Shown here one piece after another: positions 23,142-35,700 of a stretch of 64,000 nt of DNA. The stretch's first letter is position 1. Each line of letters begins with the position of its first letter. The stretch is from contig CM106585.1 of assembly GCA_048013815.1 (NCBI GenBank), forward strand, positions 11,222,001 to 11,286,000. Direction: 5' to 3'. Made by a program: the position numbers and the translations under genes. The DNA is from Setoptus koraiensis (Eukaryota > Arthropoda). The notes beneath the pieces were generated by a model, which did not search any database, was not told where the DNA came from, and saw only the letters and a list, made by a program, of their open reading frames with translations.

Positions 23142-24616
23142 TTAGTGGACATTGTCGTTGTCGTCGTCTTCTTCATCCTCCTCTCGTTCTTCCTCTTCTT
23201 CGTCGCTAGTTCTGTAATCGGTGCATTCTTGCGAACAAAGATATTGCAACAGAGGCAGCCTGTAGGATCCACAAAAGTCAACAAATTTCACATGCTCAAC
23301 CTTGGACTCGAAGTAGACCCCTGTGAACGAACGAAGAAAACATTATATATTAGAACAATCATACATAGGCGTTAGACTTGTTATTAATGGAAATTATTAA
23401 AGAAGAATAAAAATAGAGCAAACTAGCCAACACTCTCACTGAATATGAGCAACGGATGTGCTGTATTGTTAGCTGGCATTACTGGTTGCTTACCTTTGCA
23501 TTTAGGATTGACACAACGGCATGCACTATTGAGATACTCCAGCAGCACAACCGGCAAATCCGAACTGGCCCCAATCTGTGAGCCGTGGCCTGATACGTGC
23601 TGTTGACTACTGCTGCAACCACTCAGGCCTGGTTCTTGATTGCTGTGGCAGGGTATCGGTTGCTGTTGTTGTTTCTTGTTTTTATCCTGTGCAAAATTTA
23701 AGTAATGAATATTGTTGGTTTTGATGGCCCTAGCGCTTAGCTCCAACAATGGAAGCACCCGTGTCTTGGCTATGTCTTGCACAAATCTCACCACCAGCGG
23801 ATTGTTTCTCAGACTCAATTCAATCAGCCTGTTTAATTTAATTATGTCTTGAGGTAGAGTTGTTAGATTGTTGTTGTGTAAAGAAAGCGATCTTAGATTT
23901 CTCAATTTTGATATCGAGACAGGTAAATATTCTAGTTGATTGTCGCATACAGCCAGCGCTTCCAGTTTAGACAATTGACCAATGTTATTTGTTAGGCATC
24001 TTAGTTTGTTTCCGCCCAAATAGAGCACCCTCAAGCGGCTCAGGCAGCTTATTTCTGCTGGCACACACTCTAATAGATTGCTACCTAAATGCAAAGATTC
24101 CAATTGTTTTAACTTGTATATCTGGCACGGTATCATGCCCAGTCTATTGCCGCTCAGAATTAATATTTTTAATCTATCACAAAATGCCTTGTCGAAGCCG
24201 GGCGGAAATGATTTGTGTGTCAGTTGATTGCTTGATAGATTTAATTCAACTAGAGAGGTTAATTTCACTATGGCACAATCGATCATTGTTATGGAGTTGT
24301 CGCTTAGGTTCAATGATGTCAAATGACTGCCAAACGAATCCGTAATGATTGTTGGTAATCGTGAACCAATACAGTTACGACTTATATTGAGTTTGCTAAT
24401 TTTGAAAGAACTATAATAATCTAATAGCTGATTATTTTTCGTAGTCGTTGTTGTCGCAAAAGATTCATATTCTCCTTGGTCATGATTAATATTATCGTCA
24501 TCTGTTATATTGTTGCAAGCAATCTTAATTCTTTCGTTGAGCTGTGTCGCACTGAGGCCAAGATTCGATAGACTCAATTCGGTGCCCGTCAATGTTTTTC
24601 CACCTGTGACAACCAT
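23142..24616 (-). CDS. LRRC58: Leucine-rich repeat protein, LRRC58 homolog
   Basis: Two exons on the minus strand (24616-23494 and 23320-23142, with a 173-nt GT-AG intron) encode 433 residues. About ten leucine-rich repeats of the LxxLxLxxNxL type span residues 75-290 (for example ILILSGNRLGMIP, LHLGSNLLECVP). After a Gln-rich linker comes the C-terminal module specific to LRRC58: a CRCVNPKCKG phrase ending exon 1, joined across the intron to VYFESKVEHVKFVDFCGSYR and LPLLQYLCSQEC. Its Cys pattern could bind zinc. The tail is a run of Glu/Asp ending DNVH. Vertebrate LRRC58 is a CUL5-type ubiquitin ligase receptor reported to target cysteine dioxygenase, so a ligase-adaptor role is plausible. 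The acidic tail is absent in the human protein as I recall it. Confidence 0.92.
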
Positions 24617-26276
24617 TTTCTTTTTTAATTAACCAAAATCAAATTAGCATAGCAATGGACGCTGATCGATTTGCTGTTCTCCCTTTTTCCTTCTTTGTTC
24701 TTCGGCGTTGTTGGTGGTTTTGTGACTGGTTCTAAACAAACAATAAACGATAAATGCTGATCGCAGTGAATAATGTATCACATTATCTTTCGTCTAGCAC
24801 GTGCTATGATTGACTTTAATGTTTTAATATGACAGCCTGTGGCATTGACATCAACTTTGAATCGATCGCTTTTGTTAGATCGAATGATTTCAGATTGTCT
24901 TAAACAGATGCCTCGATGATCTGTTTCTCTCACCCTAATCTAAAAACTTCGTGTGCCACACCAACCCTGTGGCACACAGCTATACAGTTAGATAATCTAA
25001 ACTAATCTAGTTGATTATCTCTTAATTATGACTGTATCCACCTTAAAGAAGAGACACACACATGCACACAAAGAAATGTATCATGCTGAAAATGTTGGCC
25101 AATCCATGAATATCTTCATATCTAAATAGATATAGTTTTGTTTTAATGCATTGCGGTATAGATTGCTGCTGCTGCTGTTGGCCAAATAAATCACCACGGA
25201 GAGATAGCTGTGTCATGTGCCCAATAACTGATTGCAATCTTACGTACTTACATTGTCAGCTAAATTATCTGCCTTGATGATCTTTATGCGTGATAAACAA
25301 TAGATAATGCAAGCGAAATGGGTGTTTCACAGAGGTTTCGCTGCTGTTCGCCGTCTTATGCATACATACCGGGGTGAATAGGAAAATGTGGAAGATCAAT
25401 CAATTTATTAAATGTTGAGCGTAAGGTCGATGCTAACCCAATGGTCGAGGGAGAGAGCGAGAGACAATTGTGGCAACATTAGTCATAGAGGCAGAGCGAT
25501 TGCCACTAGCTGTATGCTAGTGTGACATATGAAAACATATGCTGAGTTTGCCGTGATATATGGTATTCTGACAACTTGTGAGAGCTGACAATCATAGAGG
25601 CAAGAGTGCATCCATTTGTTTGCGTATAGAAATCCCATGTAAGATTGTCAGATGAATTATTGAGTGTTTATTGATTGGCAACACTGATAGCCATGAAGCA
25701 GTAAGGCACCAATTATAATGCCTCAAGTGATTTTGATTCAGCGACGAGCAGGGCCCCCGTTCTCTGTCGGCATCGGCCGCTGGCCTAGATCAGTTATTAG
25801 AGGCTAATGGATCTGTAACGGATTGGCGGAGAGGTCGCTGTAAAATTAGTGTAATAGTATTAGGCGATGATATGGCTAATGTCATTGAAACTGCACACAC
25901 AATTATCTTGTAACATGGGACATCAGGTTCACAAGTAACGTCGTCAGTAAACGTCTCATCTGATGCGCCAGCGGACATGAGCAGTATTGTAGTTGGTGCT
26001 GCTGCTGCTGCTGCAAGAGCAAAAACAAGAGATTAGTTTCGCCATGCCAAATGTAGATCATCAGTGGTTATGTAACATATAATGTATACACAATGTGTGT
26101 ATATGTAGGCAACAGATAGGAAACAATTGGCGGCAGCGGCAAATTGATGTTGCACAAACAATTAAATGCTAAAAGTTTTGGCCGGCCAGATGAGCCGGCA
26201 GCAAGCGGTAAACTGTTGTTTGTATGATCGTAATGTATGTATACGGTGCTGCATTCACTGCCGATGTCACTACAAC

Positions 26277-26301
26277 GGCAACTTCATTTTAAATGAAGTT
26301 G
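26277..26301. repeat. 25-bp near-perfect palindrome followed by a 6-bp stem hairpin
   Basis: GCAACTTCATTT and its complement flank a single T. Directly after, GTTGCT and AGCAAC form a second hairpin sharing part of the arm. Possible cruciform; no function assigned. Confidence 0.6.
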
Positions 26302-28101
26302 CTGAGACAGCAACTTTGTTTGTGACAACAACTTGGTTCGGGACTCCGACGGCGGCGCATCGAGCCGGCGAGCTTGACATTGGGCAGCACTAATCAATCT
26401 GCAGCGTCCTTTTGCGCCATATAAACAATTTTGCTTCGTTGCAGTTAGGTCGTTTGAGCATTTGCAAAGTTTTTCCAATTGCAAACTTGCTGTGTCTTGT
26501 AATTTCGCTGGCAGTTTATTCTCTGTCTGTGTACGGCAGTGTCCGTTTGTCGGATATGCAGCCAAGTTGCTGTTTGCTGCAGCGGCAGCCGTATAGCAAA
26601 TGTAGAGAATCACGATTAATTTTTTCATTCTGAGCAGCTTGGTCATTCACTTGAGTGTGTGTGTGTTGTGTCGGGCATGACTGGCCGGAGAAGCGATTGT
26701 GGCGGTTGTTTGTTGGTCGTTGCGATGCAACAGCAACAGCGAGCGGCCAAGTGGAAGCTCCAGTGGAAGGTGATGATAAGTTTGCTCCGATTATCTTTGG
26801 CTGCACTTTGCTTGAGATGCATGAAACAACAACTGCAATTGTTGTCGTCATTATGGCCACTGTTGCGTCTGACGGCCTGATGCATGGTCCAGCACTCGCC
26901 AACTTGCACCGGACTGCTCCATCGGACCGCTCCATTGGACTGCTGCTGCAGTCCAATGGATCAGGCATCGGAGTGCTCAGGCTACCTGGCGGCGATGATA
27001 CGACCAACGGGGATGAGACAACGGCGACAGGGCAACGGCGACATGACAGCAGCGACAGCCACATGACAACGGCAACATGACAACAACAGCAGCAGCAGCG
27101 TCTTGCTGATTCCGGCAAGAGCCCAACAACGACGAACAAAAGAACATGAGCAACAGCAACAGCGGCAACAACAACAACAGCAACAGTCTTGTCGCTCAAC
27201 AGACACAAACGATGATGCTGCAACGAATGGTCGCTGTAACGGGGGGCAAAAGAGGCGAGCAAAGTTAACTGTCACTGACCGGATTCAATTGTTCGTGTTC
27301 AAGTTCATACACATTTAGTGTGACGGGATGCTCATGTTGCCGCTTGCCATTTATTTTGTCGAGCCGTCTGAAGCCATCTGAAGCCATCTCAGCTGGCCAG
27401 ATGCGAGCCAACGCAAGGCCAAAAGACAGATCGCCAAGCCATTCTCAGCGGCGTCGTGTCGTGGACTGGACACTAAACACAAACACATCATCGATTACAT
27501 CATAGCGGCTATTACATCATTGCATAGCAGATTAGCCAGCATAGCGGCGCCTATCACATCGTAGCGACCGAAACGAAACGTTGCCAGCCGAGCCCGCAGC
27601 CAACAAGCGGCCGAGACAACAAGCCAGCGAGCGAGCGAGCGACCAAGCAGTTTGTTGATTGCGCCAACACTGTGCATTGCTACCAACTGACCAACCTGCC
27701 CGCTAACCCGCCCGTACTGACACCCGTAGCTCACCTGTAACTCATCGGTGGCCGAGCGACAAGGCGACCCCGACCAGAACACATACGCTGCACCGCTGAC
27801 ATTGTGCGCTCATATTCAAATTTAATACAATTACTATTATTATTATTATTATTATTGCATACACACACACCAATACAACAATATCAAGACATCATTTGGC
27901 GTTACGTAATCCGCATAATGATCAGCTGAGGCCGGCCGGCGCAACAACAGCACAGCAACAGCGCAGCAACAGCAACCCGCAAGCTGTTTAAATGGTGAAT
28001 CATTAGTGTTGGTCAGTCTTACAGAGTGCATTCAACTCGTCCATTGATGCTCATATTGCACTTACTCACACCGCCACAAGATATTGCACTTTGCAAGCAA
28101 G

Positions 28102-28139
28102 CAAACGCCAAACGCCAAACGCCAAACGCCAAACGCCAA
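28102..28139. repeat. 7-bp tandem repeat (AAACGCC), about 5 copies
   Basis: Perfect head-to-tail heptamers. Confidence 0.9.
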
Positions 28140-28545
28140 GCCCGAGTCCCAGTTCCAGTGCGAGCAAGATCGTGCCCGCCAAGTGAATTTTGCTTCAACA
28201 TGAGAATATGACATGAATATGACGATACATCTCTACAATGCGCATTGTGTTTATCTCTGTTGTGTGGCGCTGTTGTGTTAGCATGTGGCAGCAATAGCCA
28301 GTTTAAAAATACCACCAGCCAACCATTATTATGATCATCACTATAATCATCGCTGCAACCCAAGCCACCGTGCTCACCGTGCAAATCATGGCATCTGCAT
28401 AACCAGCTCTATATCGTCGCTTGGCATCTCACCTGTCGCTGGGCATTGCGCAATTGGCATCCATAAACAAGTGTCACATTTGAATCAACTCTGAGCTTCG
28501 CCGTTTCATTGGCACGCGCTCCACCAATGACAGTCACACACGAAA

Positions 28546-28587
28546 CACGTAACAAGCGACACGTAACAAGCGACACGTAACAAGCGA
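28546..28587. repeat. 14-bp tandem repeat, 3 copies
   Basis: CACGTAACAAGCGA is repeated three times without mismatch. Confidence 0.9.
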
Positions 28588-29189
28588 CAAAAACTTGTAA
28601 TTGACAATTCAAACAGTGAGCAAAAATCGTCGCCAACAGTTATTATTTATCGCGCGCTTAATTGGTGCGTAATTGCGACACGATTATAGCGAAACTTTGT
28701 AGCGTGCCAAGCCAGCGTCATCAAGGTAAGTGAGTGTTGTCAATTAAAGTTGTCAATTTAAGTGAGTGGCCAAATGAGCCGGCCAGTCAAGTGGCTAACA
28801 AGTGGCTGAGAGTTCGCTTTGCGCATGTTATGCCAGCAGTGACAGTTGTGACAAGTTGTGACAACAACAGCAAACAGCAGCCACTCGCTTCGCACATCAG
28901 ATACCAAGTAAAGATGCAAAGATGCATTTATTTTTACATTTTGCGCTTGTGTCGGCACAAACACGACAATGATGCAAACGAATGCACCAAAACTGCCTTC
29001 AATCGGGCTAGCTGTGCCTGTGTCGCTATTAGGCACACTATTAGGCCATTTAGCTCAAGTAAAAAGAGGACTCGCCATTAGAGTAGAGAGTATGAGAGCA
29101 CTAACTAAAGTATGCGCCAGATAAGAGTGCCGGCAACGGCGACACAATGACAATTGCAACGACAATTGCTCGCCCACTTACGCACTACA

Positions 29190-29290
29190 ATGGCCGCCGT
29201 ATCGGCCGTATCAACTGTATCGGCTCCATCGGCTCCACAGGCTCCACAGGCTGCATTGGCTGCATTGGCTGCGCCGATATCGGGCCGATG
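29190..29290. repeat. Degenerate 9-bp tandem array (GGCTCCATC/GGCTGCATT family)
   Basis: Runs of GGCTCC-A-CA, GGCTGCATT and related units over about 100 bp, moderately diverged. Confidence 0.65.
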
Positions 29291-30352
29291 TCTTGCCAGT
29301 TGATTTGTTTGCCAGTCGATTCGTTTGCCAGTGCGCTTGCCGTAGCGAGATTGAGACACGAGATTAGCTAGACACACACACGCAACAACCGTCATATTAC
29401 ATCATGTATGTTATGTGCAGGCTAATATACATATTTGTGCATGCTGATAATTAGCCCGGCAAGTGCACACAATGGACACACATTGGCGTATGTGTATTTA
29501 TATATGGGCACTAGATGTAGGGGCCACACATGCGAGACAAGATGCGAGTGGAACAGTTTTGTTTGTTGTTTGCGATTCGCCAGATGAAACAATTATCTTG
29601 TACGTTGTCATAGGCCAAGCGAAAGAGTGAGTGGTCTCTTTTTATTATCGCTATTATTGCTATCAGTATTATTGCTATCAGTATTATTATTATCAGTATT
29701 GTTATTGTTGTAACAAGCCGCTCTTTTTATCTCATTGTGCAAGTAAAATTGTTCGAGTTTGATATAAAGTATGATTGCGTGCAACAACAGCACCAGCAGC
29801 AACAACAGCAGCAGCATCAACCGTTATGCATAAAGTGCAGGTTGTGCTATGTTGAAATGTTATGCAATTGTTGCAATTGCAGTTGCACCAATTAGACAAT
29901 GACAAAGCTCTTGTTGCAATGTTTGCCAGCCACTTGCGCAACGACAAGTGCACACAGACCCAACAACCAGCCAATTAACTACATACTGTCTTATACAACA
30001 TATACAACATATATATAAACAGTATATATAAACTGTTACGTATATTCCAGGTACAACAGTATATAACAGTAACAGTTGTAAAACAGTTGTAACTAAATAT
30101 AAATCAGCGCTATCAGCTGACGATGTAGCGGCCAACAAGCTGATGCAACAAGTTGATGCAACACCAACCAACGACACAAAGCAAACAACAAGTGCCACCG
30201 TAAACCGTTAACGTCATGATACCTGTCGGCATTTTAGTTGATAGTGAGTGAGTCAGCTGACTGTCAAGTGCAGTTAGTTGAGGTTGATGTTGAGGTTGTG
30301 TGGGCTATGACACTTGCAACACGCTTACACTTGCCAGTTGAAGGCACAGCCA

Positions 30353-30360
30353 GCAGCAGC

Positions 30361-30395
<35 letters not shown>

Positions 30396-30427
30396 ACAAC
30401 AACAACAAACAACAACAACAAACAACA
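30353..30427. repeat. (CAA)n microsatellite with interruptions
   Basis: More than 20 CAA units broken by single-base insertions. It produces long poly-Asn/Gln/Thr frames that are not genes. Confidence 0.9.
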
Positions 30428-31196
30428 GACCCAATCACCTGTTGCATCAATTGGGCTACTAAATTGAGCGCTAGCGAGCAGAGATTTTGCTGCTAAAAAA
30501 ATGATGATGCCACAAGACAAAGAGACGCACTCACATTATTTTAGTTGCATTATATCTCATTGCATCATGTGTTTGGTGCATATCGCTGACCTCTATTGGC
30601 CACTATCCACTGCAGGCCACTATTTGATACTATTTGAGATATGTTACGGTGCATGGCATGGTGTAGCTAATTCAAATTGCTGACCGATATACACGCATAT
30701 GAGGCATTTAGCTAGTGACAAACAAGTGTTTGTTGGCATGACGACCACCTCTCAGGGAGCTTTGGCGCACCTTTGGCAAGTCGCAAGCTGCCCAATACTG
30801 CTACCATGCTATACTACTACCATGTGTGCCGTTATATATAAATAAATAAATATATAACTGCATACGAGTATAAAAATAAAAATAATATGTCTCTTAGCTA
30901 GTTCGGTGGACGGTCGACAGTCGACAGTCGATAATGGCTGGCTGGCTGGTGGGCACGACATGAGCAAGGTGAACTTCAAACAATAACAGCAGCAATAATT
31001 GGCCACATATAACAATGTAAGGGCCGCATAGATGAGAGTGCAGCCAGCAGAAAGAAGAGAGTTATTACGTCAAGTTTATCAGCCCGTAGCAGCGCCAATA
31101 ATCAATCTATGTACGGTCGCCACTGGTTGCTGTCGTTGTTGTTGTTGTTGGCGCTTTTGCTTTGGTTGTCGGTGCTGGCTGCTGCTGCTGGTTGCC

Positions 31197-31325
31197 GTAT
31201 AACTATAACTGGCTGACACTCATAGCGGCCAGTTATAGTTATACAGCAGTCATAGTTACATAACAGTTATAGTTACGTAGCAGTAATAGTTACGTAACAG
31301 TTTTAGTTACATGACAGTCATGTTT
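31197..31325. repeat. 15-17 bp degenerate repeat (ACAGTTATAGTTAC family)
   Basis: About six to seven diverged copies of ACAGTTATAGTTACRT in one orientation, preceded by inverted versions of the same phrase near 31200. Confidence 0.7.
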
Positions 31326-31472
31326 GCACATGCACCATTGTGTGTCTAGATGGTTCTAGTCATCATCATCATTTTTACAGTTTTAGTTGGCACATTCACA
31401 GCGAGCGAGCCAGCAGCCACAGCGATAGGTGTGAGTGGTGCAACCGTGCACCGGCATTGTTGCGCAGCATTA

Positions 31473-31595
31473 CATAACAGCAGTGTCTATATAGCCCCAC
31501 TATGGCAGCAGTGTTTATATAACAGCAGTGTCTATACAACAGCAGTGTCCATATAACAGCAGCGTCTATACAACAGCAGTGTATATATGACAGCT
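31473..31595. repeat. About 19-bp minisatellite, 6 copies
   Basis: Units such as AACAGCAGTGTCTATAT recur at about 19-bp spacing with point variation. It is not coding. Confidence 0.8.
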
Positions 31596-32118
31596 GTGGT
31601 GAGCAAAGGTAACTGTTATGCAACAAGTGCAACTGTGCAACTATAGCTGCAACAGTTTCAGTTACAACTGATAGCCAAGAGGCGGCATTAGGCAGTGGGT
31701 AGTGGGCAGTGGGCAGTGGGCATCAGGCCGACATTGACAGTGAACGTGATAGTTTGGCCAGCAGCCGACAGCAGCAACATAACGGTATCATGAGGGCGAT
31801 GACGAGCCACAATTGACAGATACAATTTACAGAGATACATCAGGCCAGCAAAGATCAAACAACAGCCAGTGTCAGTTATTTTTGGGTGTTAGAAAAGTTT
31901 GAACAAAAAAAGATCAATTCAATTTGAGCCAAATTATATGATGTGAGTTTCTCTCGACAGAGCAGCGCAACTAACCAAAGCTTTTATGAAAACTTTTTCC
32001 ATCAACAGCCACTCCACACACACACACCGACAGCGTCATACTCGTCGAGCCACACCGACAAATCATATTGGCACCGTCGACAGTTGCATCATCACACACA
32101 ACTATTCTCACTCGATAT

Positions 32119-32119
32119 A

Positions 32120-32151
<32 letters not shown>
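32119..32151. repeat. (CA)n microsatellite
   Basis: About 16 CA units in the presumed 5' leader of the 1936-residue gene. Confidence 0.95.
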
Positions 32152-32156
<5 letters not shown>

Positions 32157-32355
32157 AGATCACATCAAGCGAGTTATCACAAGTCGCATCATCCAAATCA
32201 CATTGTGTTGTGCTTCGTCACCTGTCCGCCAGTGGCCCGCACAGTGGTCAGCGATCAGTGTCACCCGAGCCGCACTTGTTACCTGTGTCAGGCTTGCATC
32301 GTACAGGCACTAATCGCCGCTCATCGATTGCTCAATTCTCATAACCTCGCCGCTT

Positions 32356-32430
32356 CGAAAATTGAAGAGCCGACACCGAAAATTGAAGAGTCGACACCGA
32401 AAATTGAAGAGTCGACACCGAAATTGGAAG
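32356..32430. repeat. 21-bp tandem repeat, about 3.5 copies, in the leader of the large secreted-protein gene
   Basis: The phrase GAAAATTGAAGAGTCGACAC repeats every 21 bp. In one plus frame it reads as a repeated KIEESTP heptad, but that frame closes at 32441, before the main start codon, so I treat it as a leader repeat. Confidence 0.8.
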
Positions 32431-32733
32431 AGTCAAGTTGAAAATTGCAAGAGTCCAGTGGGCGAGTTCATTGGTCAGCGCCTTTCAGCAAATTGCGAGC
32501 AGCGCGTCACTTTCGTTGACCGGCCAACAAGCGCCGAGAGTCGCCATCATCATCGTTTGCGACGCCGAGACATTTATCACTGACATATCGACGAGTCAGT
32601 CTCGCATCGACGACACACTCAAACAACCGGCCAAGCATCCTTCGAAACAGGCTCCGTTTTATCCGTTTGACAAGCACAACACACAAAACAGCACAACATC
32701 CCGACAGCAGAAAACACCAACAGCGAACCGGCC

Positions 32734-35700
32734 ATGGCCCCAAACAGCAAACCGGCGCTGGCCCCAACCGGCAAGCAAGCGTCACGGTGGCAGCTCGTGA
32801 CGCTGAGCTGCTGCCTCGTGCTGCTTGCCCATATATTGTCGGCCCGCCAAGCGGCCGCTCACTCGTCGTCGAAATTGAGCCGAGTCATAACAGCCAAATC
32901 AAGCACCTCCACTAGTCCAAACATAGAGATTGCGACAACAAACGAATCCGTCGCGCCGGCCGTCAAAAGTGTGGCCAGAAACACCGAACGAAAACTGAAC
33001 CAAATAGGCGACAGAATAAGCCAGTTAGAGGGCCGAATTCACCAAGATCATCACGGGTCAGCGTCGGGCGACGACGTTGAGCTCGTGCAGCCAACATTTC
33101 GCGCGGCCAACAGTGACAATATGGCAAACAACTTGCCATTGGCAGCCACCCACCAGCAGCTGACCGTTGCGGCGGCGAGCGCCGACGAGCGCATGGGCCC
33201 CGCGCCGGATCAGGCCGATTTGCAGAGCTCGGCGGAGCCAGATTTGGCCGGCGGCCAGCAGACGGGCGCGGCGGACAAGCCAAGCGCCGGCAACGCCAAT
33301 TACCCGCAGTCGGCCGCCAGCGACAACCGCAACGACAACCGCAACGACAACCGCAACGACAACCGCAACGACAACCGCAACGACAACAACCCAGACAGCG
33401 GCCAGCAGACGAGCGGCCAGTTTGCGACGGGCACTCTGGACTACGGCGGCAGCGCCAACAACAGACCGGGGGCGCAAGAGGGCGCCGCCAACAGCAGCGC
33501 CGACAGCGAGCCCCAGGCCTCGCTGCTGGCCTCCGACTGGACGCCCTCGTTCGACCCGCAATATTTCGAGCAGCTGAACGCCAAGAATCACGACCTGAGC
33601 AACCGGCAGCCGCACACCACCACCACCACGCCCAGCCCGTACGCGGAACTGCCCAAGCAGGCGGCCCTGTCCACGGCGGCCTCGCCGACCGGGTCGGCGC
33701 CGGTGGCCGCGAGACAGCAGCAGCAGCCGCACGCAAGCAACGACAACAAGTTCGCCCTCAACAACATGAGCCTCATCAGCTCGGGCTCCGATCTGTACAG
33801 GAGCGCCAGCAGCAGGCAAAGTTCCGGCCCGAGCGGCGGCAGCATCACCTACAGTCCGGGCTACGGCAGCAAGAGGCGATCGTCGTCGCTGCCGGCCGAA
33901 TCGGGGCCCGGGCCAACGGGTCAACTGGCCACTAAAACGGCGGCCAGCGGCAACAGGGCCGCCAATTCGTGGTCGTCGGCGCCATCGGGCGCGGGTCAAC
34001 TGAGCCAGGCCGAGTCCGCGCAGTCAGCCCAACAGGTGAGCGGCGCGGCCCGACTGTCCCAGGCTGTGCCCGCTCCGCTGCCGGCCAGCCAGCACGTAAG
34101 CGATCTGGATTTGGGCGGGCAGGGCGACGATGCCAGTTACGAGCAGCAGCAGCGCCAGTCGGTCGTGCACCGGTCCACCACGGGCCAGTCGGACCGGTCG
34201 GGCCAGGCGGCCGAAACGGCCAGCGCCAACCAGCAGCAGCAGAGGTACTCGCAGCCCATGTACAGCGGCAGTGGGGGCGACGCGCCCGACATTGCGCCGT
34301 CCGGCGGCGACGGCTACGGCTCCAGCGCCGGCTACAGCTCGAACTCGAACGCGGACGCGGTCGACAACTCGGCCAATTCCGCCAGCTCGGGCTATTCCGC
34401 CAGCTCGGGCTATTCCGCAAATGCGGCCAATTCCGCAAACGCGGCCAATTCGTCGCCTTATTTGCCGACAGTTAGATCGTCGTCGTCGTCAATTAATAGC
34501 CAGCAGTACAACAACATTAACACTAATGACCAGTCCGATGCCAATTGGCAGCTCGGCGGCCACAATGAGCATCATTATCCGAGCAACAACAACAATGGCG
34601 CCGGTTCCCAGCCGCTGAAGAAGAGCGCGGCGAGCGGGCCGGCCGGCTTGCAGCAGTACGACGACTATGCGCAGCCAAGTTCACCCGCTCAAGACAACAA
34701 TGGCTCAAACTCGATATTGTATAGCAGCGGCAGCAGCAACAGCAACAGCAACGACAACAACAGCGCCAACAACTACGCCAGCAACAACAACGACAATTAC
34801 AACAACAACAACAACAATTACAACAACAACAACAACAATCAATTTGGCGACGGCCAGTTTGTCGCCGGCAAGCCGAGCGCCGGCGCAAACAGGGAAGACA
34901 CGGCGACGCCGGCGCAGTCATTAGCATCGCATTTGCAACAAACGAGCAACAACCTAGTTCCCGTCTCGTCGCCCTACGACGCTCCCACCGGCAGCTACCT
35001 GTTGCCGAGCGCCGGTGCCAAGTCGACCGGCCTCTACAGCTACGCGACATTGTCCAGCGGCAGCAACAGCAACAGCGACAACGACAGCAGCAACTACGGC
35101 CACTACAACAGCAACTACAACAGCAACTACAACAACAACTACAGCAACAGCAACTACAACAACAACTACAACAACAACAACTTGGCCAGGCAGCAGCAAG
35201 AGAGCAAGATGAGCCACAGGACGGCCACTTCCGAGCAGCAGTTCAAGCAGCAGCAGCAGTCGAGCGCGATGGGCCAATTTGCGCCAGATCAGCCGGCAGC
35301 GGGCGCCGGTCAGCAGGGCATGCCGTTCGCGGACAATGCCTATAGCGACGATTACGCCAATTACGCCAACAACAATTATGCAAATAACGGCGCCGCAAAC
35401 AACAACTACAACGCTGGCCAATCGCTTTACGGCGGCCAATCCGCCGCTCAGCAAGCGGCCGGCCAGCTGTCGGGCTCGGACGCGGCGCCGGCCGGCACCG
35501 GCCGGCTCGACATGCCCGCCTCGTCATACAGCGACAACAACAATTACGCAACCAACAACAACAAGTACTACTACACGCTTCAGTCAGCCAAGGACACCAC
35601 CAACAACAACAACAACCCCGTGGACGGCAATCAAATGAGCGCGTCGGCGCCCCTCGCGGACACCAGCGGCTACTATCAGCCGCTGGATTACATCAACGCC

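Larger units (their letters stand above)
24617..32733. other. 8.1-kb gene-poor region rich in simple and minisatellite repeats
   Basis: No conserved exon was recognised. The DNA is dominated by CAA/CAG/CAACAG-type simple sequence, which creates many long but low-complexity frames in all phases. Several minisatellites are listed separately. The part right of about 31900 is probably the 5' UTR and promoter of the 1936-residue gene, and the part next to 24617 that of LRRC58. A long 5' intron of either gene could also lie here. Confidence 0.45.

Noticed and set aside
22721-23375. Frames rich in Thr/Ile/Val opposite the LRRC58 last exon
   Set aside because: Created by CAA and ATT simple repeats and by the complement of the acidic LRRC58 tail.
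25790-25978. 62-codon minus-strand frame resembling a first membrane helix of a receptor
   Set aside because: The hydrophobic stretch is short, GPCR hallmark residues are not clear, and no adjacent exon or donor site extends it.
31943-32441. Thr/His-repeat frame before the giant gene
   Set aside because: Produced by the (CA)n microsatellite and the 21-bp repeat; the alternative frames are equally long and no splice joins it to the main frame.
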